Shown here piece after piece: positions 1-8,223 of a stretch of DNA of 64,000 nt. The notes below the pieces were generated by a model. That model was not told the DNA's origin. It saw only the letters and a program-made list of their open reading frames with translations, and ran no database searches. Numbering within the stretch: the stretch's first letter is position 1; each line of letters opens with the position of its first letter. Where the stretch lies: the NCBI RefSeq assembly GCF_009932475.1, contig NZ_BJOV01000002.1:372001-436000 (forward strand), read 5' to 3'. The stretch comes from Gordonia spumicola. GTDB taxonomy: Bacteria > Actinomycetota > Actinomycetes > Mycobacteriales > Mycobacteriaceae. The translations under genes and the position numbers were made by a program.

Positions 1-49
1 CGTCGATGATCGCCAGAGCCGAGGCAGCCCAGTGCGGGTCGAGATGCAT
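1..49 (-). CDS. 5' end of an unidentified gene running off the left edge
   Basis: On the minus strand an ATG at 49 opens a frame reading MHLDPHWAASALAIID up to the window edge, divergent from the sigma-factor gene. Only 16 codons are visible. Another frame (ATG at 58) is also open, so the assignment rests on codon bias and divergent position alone. Confidence 0.3.
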   Translation of the reverse strand, partial: MHLDPHWAASALAIID

Positions 50-168
50 ACGACCATCGTGACACGGCGGCCACGTCCATTGAACGGATGAATCTTCCGG
101 CGATGACGGCGAGCGGGACTAGGGTGAGCACCCTGACACGCCGATCCACTTCCAGACAGGGCACGGCC

Positions 169-1473
169 ATGTACCCCTCGACCGCACGGAACCCGATCCC
201 GCCGTCCGACGCGGAACTCGTCGAACGCCTCCGGAACGGCGAGATGGCGGCCCTCGAGATCGTCTACGACCGGTACAGTTCGGCGCTCGCGACCTTCGCG
301 TACTCGATGCTGCGCAGCCGGGAGCGGGCCGACGACGCCCTGCACGACGCGTTCGTCGTCGCGACCGGCCGGATCGGACAGCTGCGCGATCCGTCGCGCC
401 TGCGGCCGTGGCTGTACGCGATCGTCCGGTCCGAATGCCTCCGCGGCCTGCGGGGGAGCAAACGGGAGTCCGCGCTCGAAGAGTGGCATGATCCGGGGAC
501 CGACGACGCGGCGGGCGACGACCTGCACCGCGCCGAGATCGCGTCACTCGTCCGCGAGGCGATGGGCGGGCTGTCGCCGAAAGACAAGGAGATCGTCGAG
601 CTCAGCCTCCGGCACGACCTCGACAACTCCGAGATCGCGGCGGTCCTCGGCGTCAAGGCGTCGCACGTGACGGCGTTGACGTCCCGCGCCCGCAAGTCGT
701 TGGAGCAGAGCCTCGGGACGCTGCTCGTCGCGCGGGCGGGCGGCGAGGGCTGCACCGACCTGACCGAACTCCTCGCAGGCTGGGACGGCGAGTACACCCC
801 GCTCTGGCGCAAGCGCATCGCCAAACACATCGACGGATGCCCCGAATGCACCGGCGAACGGAAGCGGCGCTTCAGCCCGGCCGCGATCCTCGTCGCCCTG
901 CCGATGCTGGCGTTGCCGCTCGGCTTGCGACTGCGGACGATGAACGACGCCCAGCCGGGCCTCGTCGCCTACACACAGCCCCTCCCCGATCCGGTGACCG
1001 GCGGCGGGAAGCCGCAGTCGGACGCGGCGCGCAACCCGTCGACGTCCATCGACGGCACGCCGGCCTGGGACTATCCGCTGGCGGACAAGTCGAGCCCGCG
1101 GATGCTGTGGCTGCCCGTCGCGGCGGTTCTGCTGCTGCTCCTGATCGGCGGAACGTGGCTGGTCCTCGGCACCGACGACACGCCGACCCCGGCGCCCGTC
1201 GTCGACGTCGGGACGTCGACCGGCGCGCCCGCGACGCCCACGACGGTCGCGTCCACGCAGCAGGCCGAGTCGCGGCCGAACGGGGAGCCGCAGGTGGACG
1301 ACCCGGGCCCGTCATCGGTCGAGTCGTCAGACGATTCGGCGTCCGAATCCGTCGAGTCCAGTGCACCCGAGGTCAGCGAACCGGACAGTTCGGTGCGCAT
1401 CAGGATCCCGGTGGATCCGTGCCGACTCGGCGCCTGCGACCCGGTCACCCCACCGTCGCCGATCATCCACTGA
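169..1473 (+). CDS. ECF sigma factor with C-terminal zinc-finger, membrane segment and extracytoplasmic tail
   Basis: 434 aa from the ATG at 169; in-frame starts at 88 and 124 also exist but add only low-complexity sequence. Sigma-70 region 2 lies at about residues 15-85 and region 4 with its helix-turn-helix at about 130-185. A long extension follows: an H220-x3-C224-x2-C227 motif like the zinc-binding part of anti-sigma factors, a hydrophobic stretch at about 238-255, a clear membrane segment at about 312-333, and a Thr/Pro/Ser/Asp-rich tail that would lie outside. ECF factors fused to an anti-sigma-like zinc finger and membrane domain are known in Actinobacteria (ECF53-type architecture). 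It probably responds to an envelope signal in cis. The surface-protein genes immediately downstream are the likely regulon. Confidence 0.85.
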   Translation: MYPSTARNPIPPSDAELVERLRNGEMAALEIVYDRYSSALATFAYSMLRSRERADDALHDAFVVATGRIGQLRDPSRLRPWLYAIVRSECLRGLRGSKRESALEEWHDPGTDDAAGDDLHRAEIASLVREAMGGLSPKDKEIVELSLRHDLDNSEIAAVLGVKASHVTALTSRARKSLEQSLGTLLVARAGGEGCTDLTELLAGWDGEYTPLWRKRIAKHIDGCPECTGERKRRFSPAAILVALPMLALPLGLRLRTMNDAQPGLVAYTQPLPDPVTGGGKPQSDAARNPSTSIDGTPAWDYPLADKSSPRMLWLPVAAVLLLLLIGGTWLVLGTDDTPTPAPVVDVGTSTGAPATPTTVASTQQAESRPNGEPQVDDPGPSSVESSDDSASESVESSAPEVSEPDSSVRIRIPVDPCRLGACDPVTPPSPIIH

Positions 1474-1476
1474 AAT

Positions 1477-1531
1477 TCGTCGACGAAGAGTTGTTGCATC
1501 CGTGAGGTCGCCCGACTCCTACCTCTGAACG
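1477..1531 (+). promoter_or_regulatory. Promoter-like block A, upstream of the first anchored protein
   Basis: A 55-bp block almost repeated at 2761-2814. Shared core: GTTGTTGCAYCCGTG, then CGACTCCTAC about 25 nt after the start of the core, then TCTGAACG. It lies between the sigma gene and the first surface-protein gene. Conservation of both elements with constant spacing fits a -35/-10 pair for an alternative sigma factor; the neighbouring ECF sigma is the obvious candidate (inference). Confidence 0.6.
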
Positions 1532-1567
1532 ACCGGAACCTCCGGTCGCCGAGGCAAGGAGCCAGCC

Positions 1568-2071
1568 ATGACCGTCACCACCGCCCGCCGAGCACTGTTC
1601 GCCGCTGTCGCCGCCGCAGCCCTCCTGACCGCGGGCGCGGGCATCGGCGCGGCATCCGCCGAGGTCCCCGGCAACATCGTCATCGACCCCGGCGTCCGCG
1701 TGAACGACGACATCCTGAAGAATCTGCCCAACCACAAGGACGACCCGAAGAACGGCCAGACCGATCCCGACACGGGCAAGGACTCCAACCCGAGTGGCGG
1801 CGCCGAGACCGACCCGAAGACCGACCCCGACACCGCCCCGAACGCCGGAACCGACACGCAGGCCGACGACACCGTCGACCCGTCCACCGACTCGGGCGAC
1901 AACGGCGAGACCACAGCCACGACGTCGGATGAGACCCGTCGATCGACGGACGGCACCCCGACCGCCGCCACATCAGCCGACGACTCGATCGTCACGTTCG
2001 CCCTGATCGGCGCAGGCGTCGCGGTGATCGCCGCCGGAGCCACCGTAGTCGTCGTGGCACGTCGCCGCTGA
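1568..2071 (+). CDS. Secreted, C-terminally membrane-anchored low-complexity surface protein
   Basis: 167 aa with RBS AAGGAG at about 1555. There is a signal peptide at residues 1-35 with an Ala-rich core, a mature part of Asp/Pro/Thr/Asn-rich, largely disordered sequence (about 40-130), then one hydrophobic segment (about 138-160) ending in three arginines. That C-terminal arrangement resembles a cell-wall sorting tail, but no LPxTG-like pentapeptide is visible before the segment. It is paralogous in layout and signal peptide to the gene at 2852, and both follow the same promoter-like block. Function unknown; a wall or membrane-surface spacer is plausible. Confidence 0.75.
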   Translation: MTVTTARRALFAAVAAAALLTAGAGIGAASAEVPGNIVIDPGVRVNDDILKNLPNHKDDPKNGQTDPDTGKDSNPSGGAETDPKTDPDTAPNAGTDTQADDTVDPSTDSGDNGETTATTSDETRRSTDGTPTAATSADDSIVTFALIGAGVAVIAAGATVVVVARRR

Positions 2072-2097
2072 TCGCCGGAATGCAGAGGAGAACCGTC

Positions 2098-2688
2098 ATG
2101 AAGACCACCGTCCGCACCGTCGCCGTCGCCCTGCTCGCCGGCTTGGCCGCACTGCTCTTCCTCACCGGATGCGCCTCGGGCGGCAGCACTGCCCCCGCGC
2201 CCCCGGCCCCCGCCCGCGTCCTGTCCGGCGACACCGCCGCGAAGCCCGCCACCGTCGACGCCCCGATCGGCACCCCCGACCACATCACGATCCCCGACGT
2301 CGGGGTGGACGCGAACGTCGCGCCGATCTCCGACACCGGCTCCGAGATCGATCCGCCCAGCAACGACGACGCGTACTGGTGGACCCAGCGCGGCAAGCCC
2401 GGTTCCAACGACACCGTCTACCTGGCCGGACACACCCTCGACAACGGGACCGGCGTGTTCGCCGCCGTCCAACGCAGCAAGCCGGGCGAGAAGATCACGA
2501 TCGACACGTCGGCCGGGAAGCGGACCTACCGGATCACCGCGACCGCCGCCTACGCCAAAGCCGACCTCGACAGGTACGACGACGTGTGGGCCGCCGTGCC
2601 CGGACGGTTGATCCTGGTGACCTGCCACCTCGACAACGGCGCACCGACCAACGACAACTTCCTGGTCTTCGCCACGCTCATCAGCTGA
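2098..2688 (+). CDS. Sortase-like lipoprotein (class E/F type), catalytic Arg not evident
   Basis: 196 aa from the ATG at 2098, preceded by AGAGGAG. The N-terminus has a lipobox (LTGC, Cys25), then a Pro/Ala linker, then a sortase fold. The catalytic His is H112 in YLAGHT and the catalytic Cys is C176 in LILVTC. Actinobacterial class F sortases normally have an Arg-Asp-Asn near the end of the last strand; here the matching part reads TNDNFLVFA with no Arg after the Cys. It sits between two anchored-protein genes with the 27-bp gap upstream, consistent with one operon and with those proteins as substrates. Either it uses another residue or it has lost transpeptidase activity. Confidence 0.75.
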   Translation: MKTTVRTVAVALLAGLAALLFLTGCASGGSTAPAPPAPARVLSGDTAAKPATVDAPIGTPDHITIPDVGVDANVAPISDTGSEIDPPSNDDAYWWTQRGKPGSNDTVYLAGHTLDNGTGVFAAVQRSKPGEKITIDTSAGKRTYRITATAAYAKADLDRYDDVWAAVPGRLILVTCHLDNGAPTNDNFLVFATLIS

Positions 2689-2703
2689 ACCCCACCGCCG
2701 ACA

Positions 2704-2733
2704 GGGCCGGGGCACCCACGGGTGCCCCGGCCC
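2704..2733 (+). terminator. Hairpin terminator after the sortase-like gene
   Basis: Perfect 13-bp stem GGGCCGGGGCACC / GGTGCCCCGGCCC with a 4-nt loop, followed by CTTCTC. It separates the first surface-protein/sortase unit from block B. Confidence 0.75.
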
Positions 2734-2760
2734 TTCTCGCCGTCCGAGGGATTCGAGAAC

Positions 2761-2814
2761 TCGTCGAGAAAAGTTGTTGCACCCGTGCGGGCCCGCGACT
2801 CCTACATCTGAACG
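2761..2814 (+). promoter_or_regulatory. Promoter-like block B, upstream of the second anchored protein
   Basis: Second copy of the block at 1477-1531: TCGTCGA, GTTGTTGCACCCGTG, CGACTCCTACATCTGAACG. It is one base shorter between the first two elements, while the spacing from GTTGTTGC to CTCCTAC is identical. It lies directly after the terminator at 2704-2733, as expected for an independent promoter. Confidence 0.6.
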
Positions 2815-2851
2815 GCCGAACGGATCGGTCGTCGGACGGAAGGAACCAGCC

Positions 2852-3649
2852 ATGACCACTCGCACCGCCACCCGCCGCACCCTGTTCGCCGCCATCGCAG
2901 CGGGAGCCCTCCTGACCACCGGAGCGGGCGTCGCACTCGCCGACACCGCCGCAGATCCCGGAGCCGTCAACCAATCCGACAACGCGAAGGGCGACTCCGG
3001 CTCGCAGCCTGCCGATCAGCAGGGCGGAAACGACGCGAAGGCCGACGATCAGCAGCAGCCCGCCGACGACCAGCAGCCCGGCGCGGGGAAGGACGACTCG
3101 ACCGACACGGGCACTGGCGATCAGGGCACGGACGACCAGGGCACGCCGAAGGAGGACGGCTCGTCCGGTCCACTCAGCCCGGAACGGTGCCGCGTCCTCG
3201 CCGAGCGCGGCCTGCATTCGGACCGCTGCCCCGATCCGGGCACGCCGAAGCCGTGCAAGGACACGCACACCGACCCGAAGGACCAGCAGGACCCGAAGGG
3301 CGCTGAGAAGCCCGTGGATCACGTCGCCGTGGATCTCGCCAACTACACGCCGACCGACAACGGCTCGACCGATGAAGGCACCGGAACAGACGACGGTAAG
3401 GACACCGAGTGCCCGCCGCCCGGTGGCGACAAGGGCGGCGAGAAGAATCCGCCGTCAAGCTCCCGCCAGAACCCGCCGGTCACCGTCTACATCCAGCCCG
3501 GCGACGGTCGTGTCCGCTTCAACACCGGGTCGCCGCACGATGCGGCCGTGACCGCGGGCTACGGCGACATCGCGTTGGCGGGCGGGGGCGCCGCACTCGT
3601 CCTGGCGGGCGGAGCGGGCTACGCGATCCGCCGCCGCCGGAACGCGTGA
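2852..3649 (+). CDS. Secreted, C-terminally membrane-anchored low-complexity surface protein
   Basis: 265 aa with an RBS-like GGAAGGA upstream of ATG 2852. The signal peptide (residues 1-31) closely matches that of the 1568 gene. Then comes a long Asp/Gln/Gly/Lys/Pro-rich region (about 32-215) with four cysteines in a middle patch (ERCRV...DRCPD...KPCKD...ECPPP), a short ordered stretch (VTVYIQPGDGRVRF), and a final hydrophobic segment (about 240-258) ending in RRRRNA. No LPxTG motif is seen. Its shared promoter block and layout make it a likely co-regulated partner of the 1568 protein. Confidence 0.75.
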   Translation: MTTRTATRRTLFAAIAAGALLTTGAGVALADTAADPGAVNQSDNAKGDSGSQPADQQGGNDAKADDQQQPADDQQPGAGKDDSTDTGTGDQGTDDQGTPKEDGSSGPLSPERCRVLAERGLHSDRCPDPGTPKPCKDTHTDPKDQQDPKGAEKPVDHVAVDLANYTPTDNGSTDEGTGTDDGKDTECPPPGGDKGGEKNPPSSSRQNPPVTVYIQPGDGRVRFNTGSPHDAAVTAGYGDIALAGGGAALVLAGGAGYAIRRRRNA

Positions 3650-3665
3650 ACGCCACACCACAATC

Positions 3666-3702
3666 GATCGGGCCGGACTCCCAGACGGAGTCCGGCCCGA
3701 TC
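3666..3702. terminator. Bidirectional terminator between convergent genes
   Basis: Perfect 16-bp stem GATCGGGCCGGACTCC / GGAGTCCGGCCCGATC with a 5-nt loop, between the surface-protein gene (+) and the ammonium transporter gene (-), so it can serve both. Confidence 0.8.
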
Positions 3703-3722
3703 GTCATGTCAACGCGGAACCG

Positions 3723-5054
3723 TCAGCGGTCGCCGCCGCCCAGACGGACGCCGCGAGCGATGTGGAAGTCGTAGGCCGATTCGGCGTGGAGGCCGTCGTC
3801 GACGCCGTCCGCCTCGTGCTGCGGATGCACGCGCAGCCCGATCGTGTACTTGAGGGCGAGGGCGATCAGGCTGGTCACGGCCATCGCGTAGGCGAGGACG
3901 ACGAGGACCGCGACGATCTGCCGCCACAGCAGGTCGACGCCGCCGCCGTAGAACAGGCCCGCCCGACCGATCAGCGAGTCGGGGCTGCCGACCAGTCCGA
4001 TCATCACGGTGCCGACGATGCCGCTGACCAGGTGGACGCCGACGACGTCGAGCGAGTCGTCGTACTTCCAGCGGTACTTGAGTTCGATGGCGTACGAGCT
4101 GACGGCGCCCGCGACGAATCCGACGATCATCGCCCCCATCGGGGTGACGGCGGCGCACGACGGTGTGATCGCCACCAGGCCCGCGACCACGCCGGACGCC
4201 GCGCCGAACGACGTCGGACGGCCGTGACGCACCCGTTCGACGATCAACCACGACACCATCGACACCGCGCCCGCGCCGAGCGTGTTGACCATGATCAGTG
4301 CCGCACCGCCGTTGGCGGCATAGGTCGACCCGGCGTTGAAACCGAGCCAGCCGAACCACAGCAGGCCCGCGCCGAGCATGACGAACGGCAGATTGTGCGG
4401 GCGCATCGGGTCCTTGGGCCAACCGAGTCGACGCCCCAGGAACAACGCCATGACCAGTGCCGACGCTCCCGAGTTGATCTCGACAACGGTTCCACCGGCG
4501 AAGTCGACGGCGCGCAGGTGCTCCACGCTCCAGCCGCCGGTCGCGGCGGTCAGACCGTCGACGGAGAACACCCAGTGCGCCACCGGGAAGTACACGAGTG
4601 TGGCCCACAGCCCGGCGAACACGAGCCACGACACGAACTTCATGCGGTCGGCGACGGCTCCCGCGATCAGGGCGACAGTGACCATCGCGAACCCCGCTTG
4701 GAAGGCCACGAACAGCAGGGCCGGGATGTGGCCGACGAGCGGCACCCCGGCGACGTCCGTCCCGTCGGAGTTGAAGGCCCCGAGCAGTCCGCGCAGACCG
4801 GCGAATGTCGTCGGGTCGCCGATCACACCGCCTCGGTCCGGTCCGAACGTCATCGAGTACCCGAACGCGATCCACAGCACCCAGACGACGGGGATCGCCG
4901 ACAGGCACATCATCATCATGTTGAGCACTCCGCGGCTGCGGACCATGCCGCCGTAGAACAGTGCGAGACCGGGCGTCATGAGCAGGACGAGGGCGAAGGC
5001 GACGAGCATCCATGCGGTGTCGGCGCCGTCGACGGGCCCGATAGTCGGAAACAT
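3723..5054 (-). CDS. amt: Ammonium transporter, Amt family
   Basis: 443 aa, usual length for Amt, with about 11 membrane helices. Family-typical stretches are present near the N-terminus (ALFYGGMVRSRGVLNM) and in the middle (FAGGTVVEINSGASALV and MLGAGLLWFGWLGFNAGS). It imports ammonium by conduction through the trimeric pore. No P-II (glnK) or glnD gene follows it here; the flanking genes are unrelated and a terminator lies just downstream, so it appears to be a single-gene unit. Confidence 0.95.
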   Translation of the reverse strand: MFPTIGPVDGADTAWMLVAFALVLLMTPGLALFYGGMVRSRGVLNMMMMCLSAIPVVWVLWIAFGYSMTFGPDRGGVIGDPTTFAGLRGLLGAFNSDGTDVAGVPLVGHIPALLFVAFQAGFAMVTVALIAGAVADRMKFVSWLVFAGLWATLVYFPVAHWVFSVDGLTAATGGWSVEHLRAVDFAGGTVVEINSGASALVMALFLGRRLGWPKDPMRPHNLPFVMLGAGLLWFGWLGFNAGSTYAANGGAALIMVNTLGAGAVSMVSWLIVERVRHGRPTSFGAASGVVAGLVAITPSCAAVTPMGAMIVGFVAGAVSSYAIELKYRWKYDDSLDVVGVHLVSGIVGTVMIGLVGSPDSLIGRAGLFYGGGVDLLWRQIVAVLVVLAYAMAVTSLIALALKYTIGLRVHPQHEADGVDDGLHAESAYDFHIARGVRLGGGDR

Positions 5055-5115
5055 CAGGGCAGTCTATAGCCGCGTCCGACCCGCATCGACGCAGGTCAGG
5101 AGCATTTCCGGCAAC

Positions 5116-6435
5116 TCAGACGTCCATCAGGTCCACGTCGCGCGTCTCCTTCATGACGAGCAGGGCGATGAGCGTCGACACGCCCGCGATCGCGAGGTAC
5201 ACACCGACCCATGCCACGCCGAAGTCGGCGACGAGCCAGGTCGCGATGAACGGGGCGATCGCGGCGCCGATGATGGACGCGAAGTTGTAGGCGATGCCGC
5301 TGCCCGTGTAGCGGACGTTCGTCGCGAACAGTTCGGGAAGCACGGCGCTCATCGGCCCGAAGGTGAAGCCCATCAGTGTGAGTCCGACGATCAACACCGC
5401 GAGCATCGATCCCTCGGTGACGTTCTCCGGGTTCAGGATCCACGCGAACGACAGGCCGTACACGATGATCGCCACGGTCGCGATGATCAGGATGAGCCGT
5501 CGACCGAATCGGTCCGCGAGATGGCCGGAGACGGCGACGAACACCGCGAAGAACACGACGGCGATCAGCTGCATCTGCAGGAAGTCGATGTAGGAGATCG
5601 TGAGCTTGGGGCCGTTCTTGTCGACCACCTTGCCGGTTCCGTACGACACGACCCACGTGGTGACCAGGTAGAACAGCGTGTACGTGGCGACCATGACGAA
5701 CGTGCCGATGATGAGCGGACGCCACGCCGTCTTGACCACCTCACCGAGCGGGGTCTTCACCTTCTTGCCTTCTTCGACGGCCTTGGCGAACACCGGAGTC
5801 TCGGTCAGTTTGAGTCGCACGTACAGGCCGACGATCACCATCACCGCGGACAGCAGGAACGGAATGCGCCAGCCCCACGTCATGAACGCGTGGTCGGAGC
5901 CGGACGTCTTCGAGTCGTAGTCCATCACCGACATGATGATCAGGAACAGGCCGTTGGCGAGGAAGAATCCGAACGGGGCTCCGAGCTGCGGCCACATGGC
6001 GGCCCAGGCTCGTCTGCCCTTCTCCGCGGTTTCGGTGGCGAGCAGCGCCGCGCCGGACCATTCGCCGCCGAGGCCCAGACCCTGCGCGAAGCGCATCAAC
6101 GCGAGCAGTGCCGGGGCGAGGTAGCCCGCCTGGTCGAATGTCGGCAGCACACCGATGAGGAACGTCGCCACGCCCATGGTCAGCAGGGATCCGACGAGCG
6201 TCGCCTTGCGGCCTACGCGGTCGCCGAAGTGGCCGAACAAGATCGAGCCGATCGGGCGGGCGGCGAACGCCAGGCCGAACGTCGCGAACGACGCGAGCAG
6301 CGCGGCCGTGTCGTCGCCCTTCGGGAAGAACAGGGTCGGGAAGACGAGCACAGCGGCCGTCGCATAGATGTAGAAGTCGAAGAACTCGATTGTCGTTCCG
6401 ACCATCGAGGCGACGACGATTCGTCTGCGGTTCAT
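5116..6435 (-). CDS. MFS transporter, metabolite:H+ symporter (MHS) type
   Basis: 439 aa with 12 predicted helices. The N-terminus (TTIEFFDFYIYATAAVLVFP) and the loop 2-3 motif GHFGDRVGRK are typical of the MHS branch (proline/betaine, shikimate and alpha-ketoglutarate type symporters). A second MFS signature, LADRFGRR, is in the second half. The substrate cannot be told from the sequence. It is transcribed alone, about 60 bp upstream of amt in the same direction. Confidence 0.9.
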   Translation of the reverse strand: MNRRRIVVASMVGTTIEFFDFYIYATAAVLVFPTLFFPKGDDTAALLASFATFGLAFAARPIGSILFGHFGDRVGRKATLVGSLLTMGVATFLIGVLPTFDQAGYLAPALLALMRFAQGLGLGGEWSGAALLATETAEKGRRAWAAMWPQLGAPFGFFLANGLFLIIMSVMDYDSKTSGSDHAFMTWGWRIPFLLSAVMVIVGLYVRLKLTETPVFAKAVEEGKKVKTPLGEVVKTAWRPLIIGTFVMVATYTLFYLVTTWVVSYGTGKVVDKNGPKLTISYIDFLQMQLIAVVFFAVFVAVSGHLADRFGRRLILIIATVAIIVYGLSFAWILNPENVTEGSMLAVLIVGLTLMGFTFGPMSAVLPELFATNVRYTGSGIAYNFASIIGAAIAPFIATWLVADFGVAWVGVYLAIAGVSTLIALLVMKETRDVDLMDV

Positions 6436-6515
6436 TCGGATGACACTAGAAGACTCGTGTCGTCCGTTCGGGTAAGTCCGCCACTATCCGTGCCGAGGAA
6501 CCGCCCCGCTGCGGA

Positions 6516-7190
6516 TCAGTCGCAGTACCCGCAGCGGCCGGTGGCGGGAAGCGCGGTGAAACAGGTGGGGCACAGGCGCGGCGGGCGATCTTCGGGAGCG
6601 AGCGGCTTGGCCTGCTTCGCGGGCTTGGCGGCCTTCGGCTTGGCGGCGGCCTTCGGCTTCGGTTCGCCCTTGGGGGCCGCCGTCTTTCGCGGCGTGGTCG
6701 CGCGGGCGGGCTTTCGCGCCGCACGACGTTCGGCGACGCACGGTGCGAGCACGGGCTTCGCGCCCGGCGGCATCGCCGCTCCGGCGAACACATAGCAGTC
6801 GAAGCGGGCGACGGCAGCGTCGCGATCGGGGTCCTCCGGCGTCGCGCGGCCCGCCACGTCGAGGACGTGGAGGTAGGCGTCGCCGACGCTCTCGTCGAGT
6901 CGGACGCACAGCGAGGCCAGGAGCGGCTCGTCGTCCGTGCGCAGTCGGGTGACTGCGGCGAGCAGGTCGTCGATCCACAGTCGGACCGGCCGACCTGCGC
7001 GGATACCCGTCTCACTCTGGACCTTCGATGCGAGTTCCGCCTGAGTGAGGAGCGATCCGTAGACGCGCGCCGTCTCGATCAGGAAGTCGCGGGCGACGGG
7101 GGCCCACGCGTCGAGCGCGTCGGCGAACGGGATCGGGTATTCGCCGGGCTCACGGAACGCGGTGGTGCCCGCAGCGTCGTCAGAAGTCAC
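6516..7190 (-). CDS. Unknown protein with Ala/Lys/Pro-rich linker and C-terminal zinc ribbon
   Basis: 224 aa using the GTG at 7190 (a TTG at 7199 is also possible). An N-terminal predicted helical domain (about 1-150) has no motif I recognise. A histone-tail-like Lys/Ala/Pro linker (about 150-195) leads to a C-terminal CPTC...CGYC zinc ribbon. The linker resembles DNA- or RNA-binding tails of actinobacterial proteins. It is separated from the divergent SGNH hydrolase by about 125 bp. Confidence 0.7.
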   Translation of the reverse strand: MTSDDAAGTTAFREPGEYPIPFADALDAWAPVARDFLIETARVYGSLLTQAELASKVQSETGIRAGRPVRLWIDDLLAAVTRLRTDDEPLLASLCVRLDESVGDAYLHVLDVAGRATPEDPDRDAAVARFDCYVFAGAAMPPGAKPVLAPCVAERRAARKPARATTPRKTAAPKGEPKPKAAAKPKAAKPAKQAKPLAPEDRPPRLCPTCFTALPATGRCGYCD

Positions 7191-7315
7191 TCGACACAAA
7201 GTAATCGCGTCGGCCGATGCTCGTCGAATCGACTGGTCAGCACGGTTGGTGATATCAATTCGTGACTCGCCGAGGGTTGTGACTGGTGATGCTGTTGTAG
7301 TTCAGTGAGGTTATT

Positions 7316-8146
7316 GTGACTAACTTTCTGCGAAATCAGGCCCGTGCGGCAGCCATCGGCGTCGGCACCGCGCTGGCGTTGACCGTCCCCGGAACAGCGT
7401 CCGCGCTCCCCCAGCTTCCGCAGCTGCCCGACCTGTCGTCGTTCTCGAACTCGTCGGCCGACCTCAAGGGCATCATCGACGTGCTGCCCGGCCTGCTGGA
7501 GCGGGCGCCGTCACCGACGTACGACGGCCGGACGCACTGCTCCAAGGTGCTGCTGATCGGCGACTCGACGTCGGTGATCGCCGACACCGCGTCCTCCCTG
7601 CCGAGCGCGTCGGACACCGCCACCGCCCAGTACGGCCGCGTGGGTGTCGGCTCGGTGACCGTCGACGCACTGTCGGGCCGCGCGATCGTCGGCGGCCCCG
7701 GCGTGGACGCCGAGCACGCGGTGGCCTCCCGCCTGGCCGCCGCGGGTGACGCCTGCTGGGTGATCGCGATGGGCGTCAACGACGCCGGCGCCATCGCAGA
7801 CGGCAGTCCGGTGAACGCCGACGCCCGCATCGACCGGATCATGAAGCAGTTGACCGGAAAGTCCGTGCTGTGGCCGACGATCGCGTCGTCGAACCCGAAG
7901 AACCCCGCGTTCGGTTCGGCGTCCATGACGTCGTTCAACGACGCCCTGCGCCGCGCGACCACTCGCTACCCGAACCTCGCCGTCTACGACTGGGCGGCCG
8001 TCACCCGTCCGGTGATGTTCACCGACGGCATCCACTACACGGCCGCCGTCTACGCTGAACGGAATCGCCGCTTCGCCGACGCGCTCGCCACCGCCTATCC
8101 GACCGGCGGAGGCGTCGCCCCGACCACCGTGTGGATCGCCGGTTGA
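7316..8146 (+). CDS. Secreted SGNH/GDSL-family hydrolase
   Basis: 276 aa from a GTG start. The signal peptide ends near ASA (residues 1-31). Block I is VLLIGDSTS (catalytic Ser), block III is MGVNDAG (Asn), and block V is FTDGIHYT (Asp-His). The segment between the signal and block I is Pro/Leu/Ser-rich. It probably acts on cell-envelope esters or secreted lipids. It is convergent with the DUF222-HNH gene. Confidence 0.85.
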   Translation: MTNFLRNQARAAAIGVGTALALTVPGTASALPQLPQLPDLSSFSNSSADLKGIIDVLPGLLERAPSPTYDGRTHCSKVLLIGDSTSVIADTASSLPSASDTATAQYGRVGVGSVTVDALSGRAIVGGPGVDAEHAVASRLAAAGDACWVIAMGVNDAGAIADGSPVNADARIDRIMKQLTGKSVLWPTIASSNPKNPAFGSASMTSFNDALRRATTRYPNLAVYDWAAVTRPVMFTDGIHYTAAVYAERNRRFADALATAYPTGGGVAPTTVWIAG

Positions 8147-8198
8147 CACGGACTCTTGCGATAGACGAGGCTGCCCGATCGTGGGCGCATGACGGTGT

Positions 8199-8223
8199 CC
8201 CCGCCTGACCTTGTCAGGCGGGG
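8199..8223. terminator. Hairpin overlapping the stop of the DUF222-HNH gene
   Basis: Perfect 11-bp stem CCCCGCCTGAC / GTCAGGCGGGG with a 3-nt loop. It contains the stop codon of the minus-strand HNH gene and lies just after the SGNH gene. The same hairpin ends the second copy at 25779-25804, so it is part of the repeat unit. Confidence 0.6.

Noticed and set aside
1519..2982. 487-codon minus-strand frame across the surface-protein/sortase locus
   Set aside because: It crosses two signal-peptide genes, a sortase-like gene and a terminator on the other strand; Gly/Val/Arg-rich shadow sequence.
3762..6795. Long plus-strand open frames opposite amt and the MHS transporter (3762-5069 and 4978-6795)
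   Set aside because: They are antisense to well-supported membrane transporters, rich in Arg/Asp/His/Gln with no motifs; such long antisense frames are common in GC-rich DNA.
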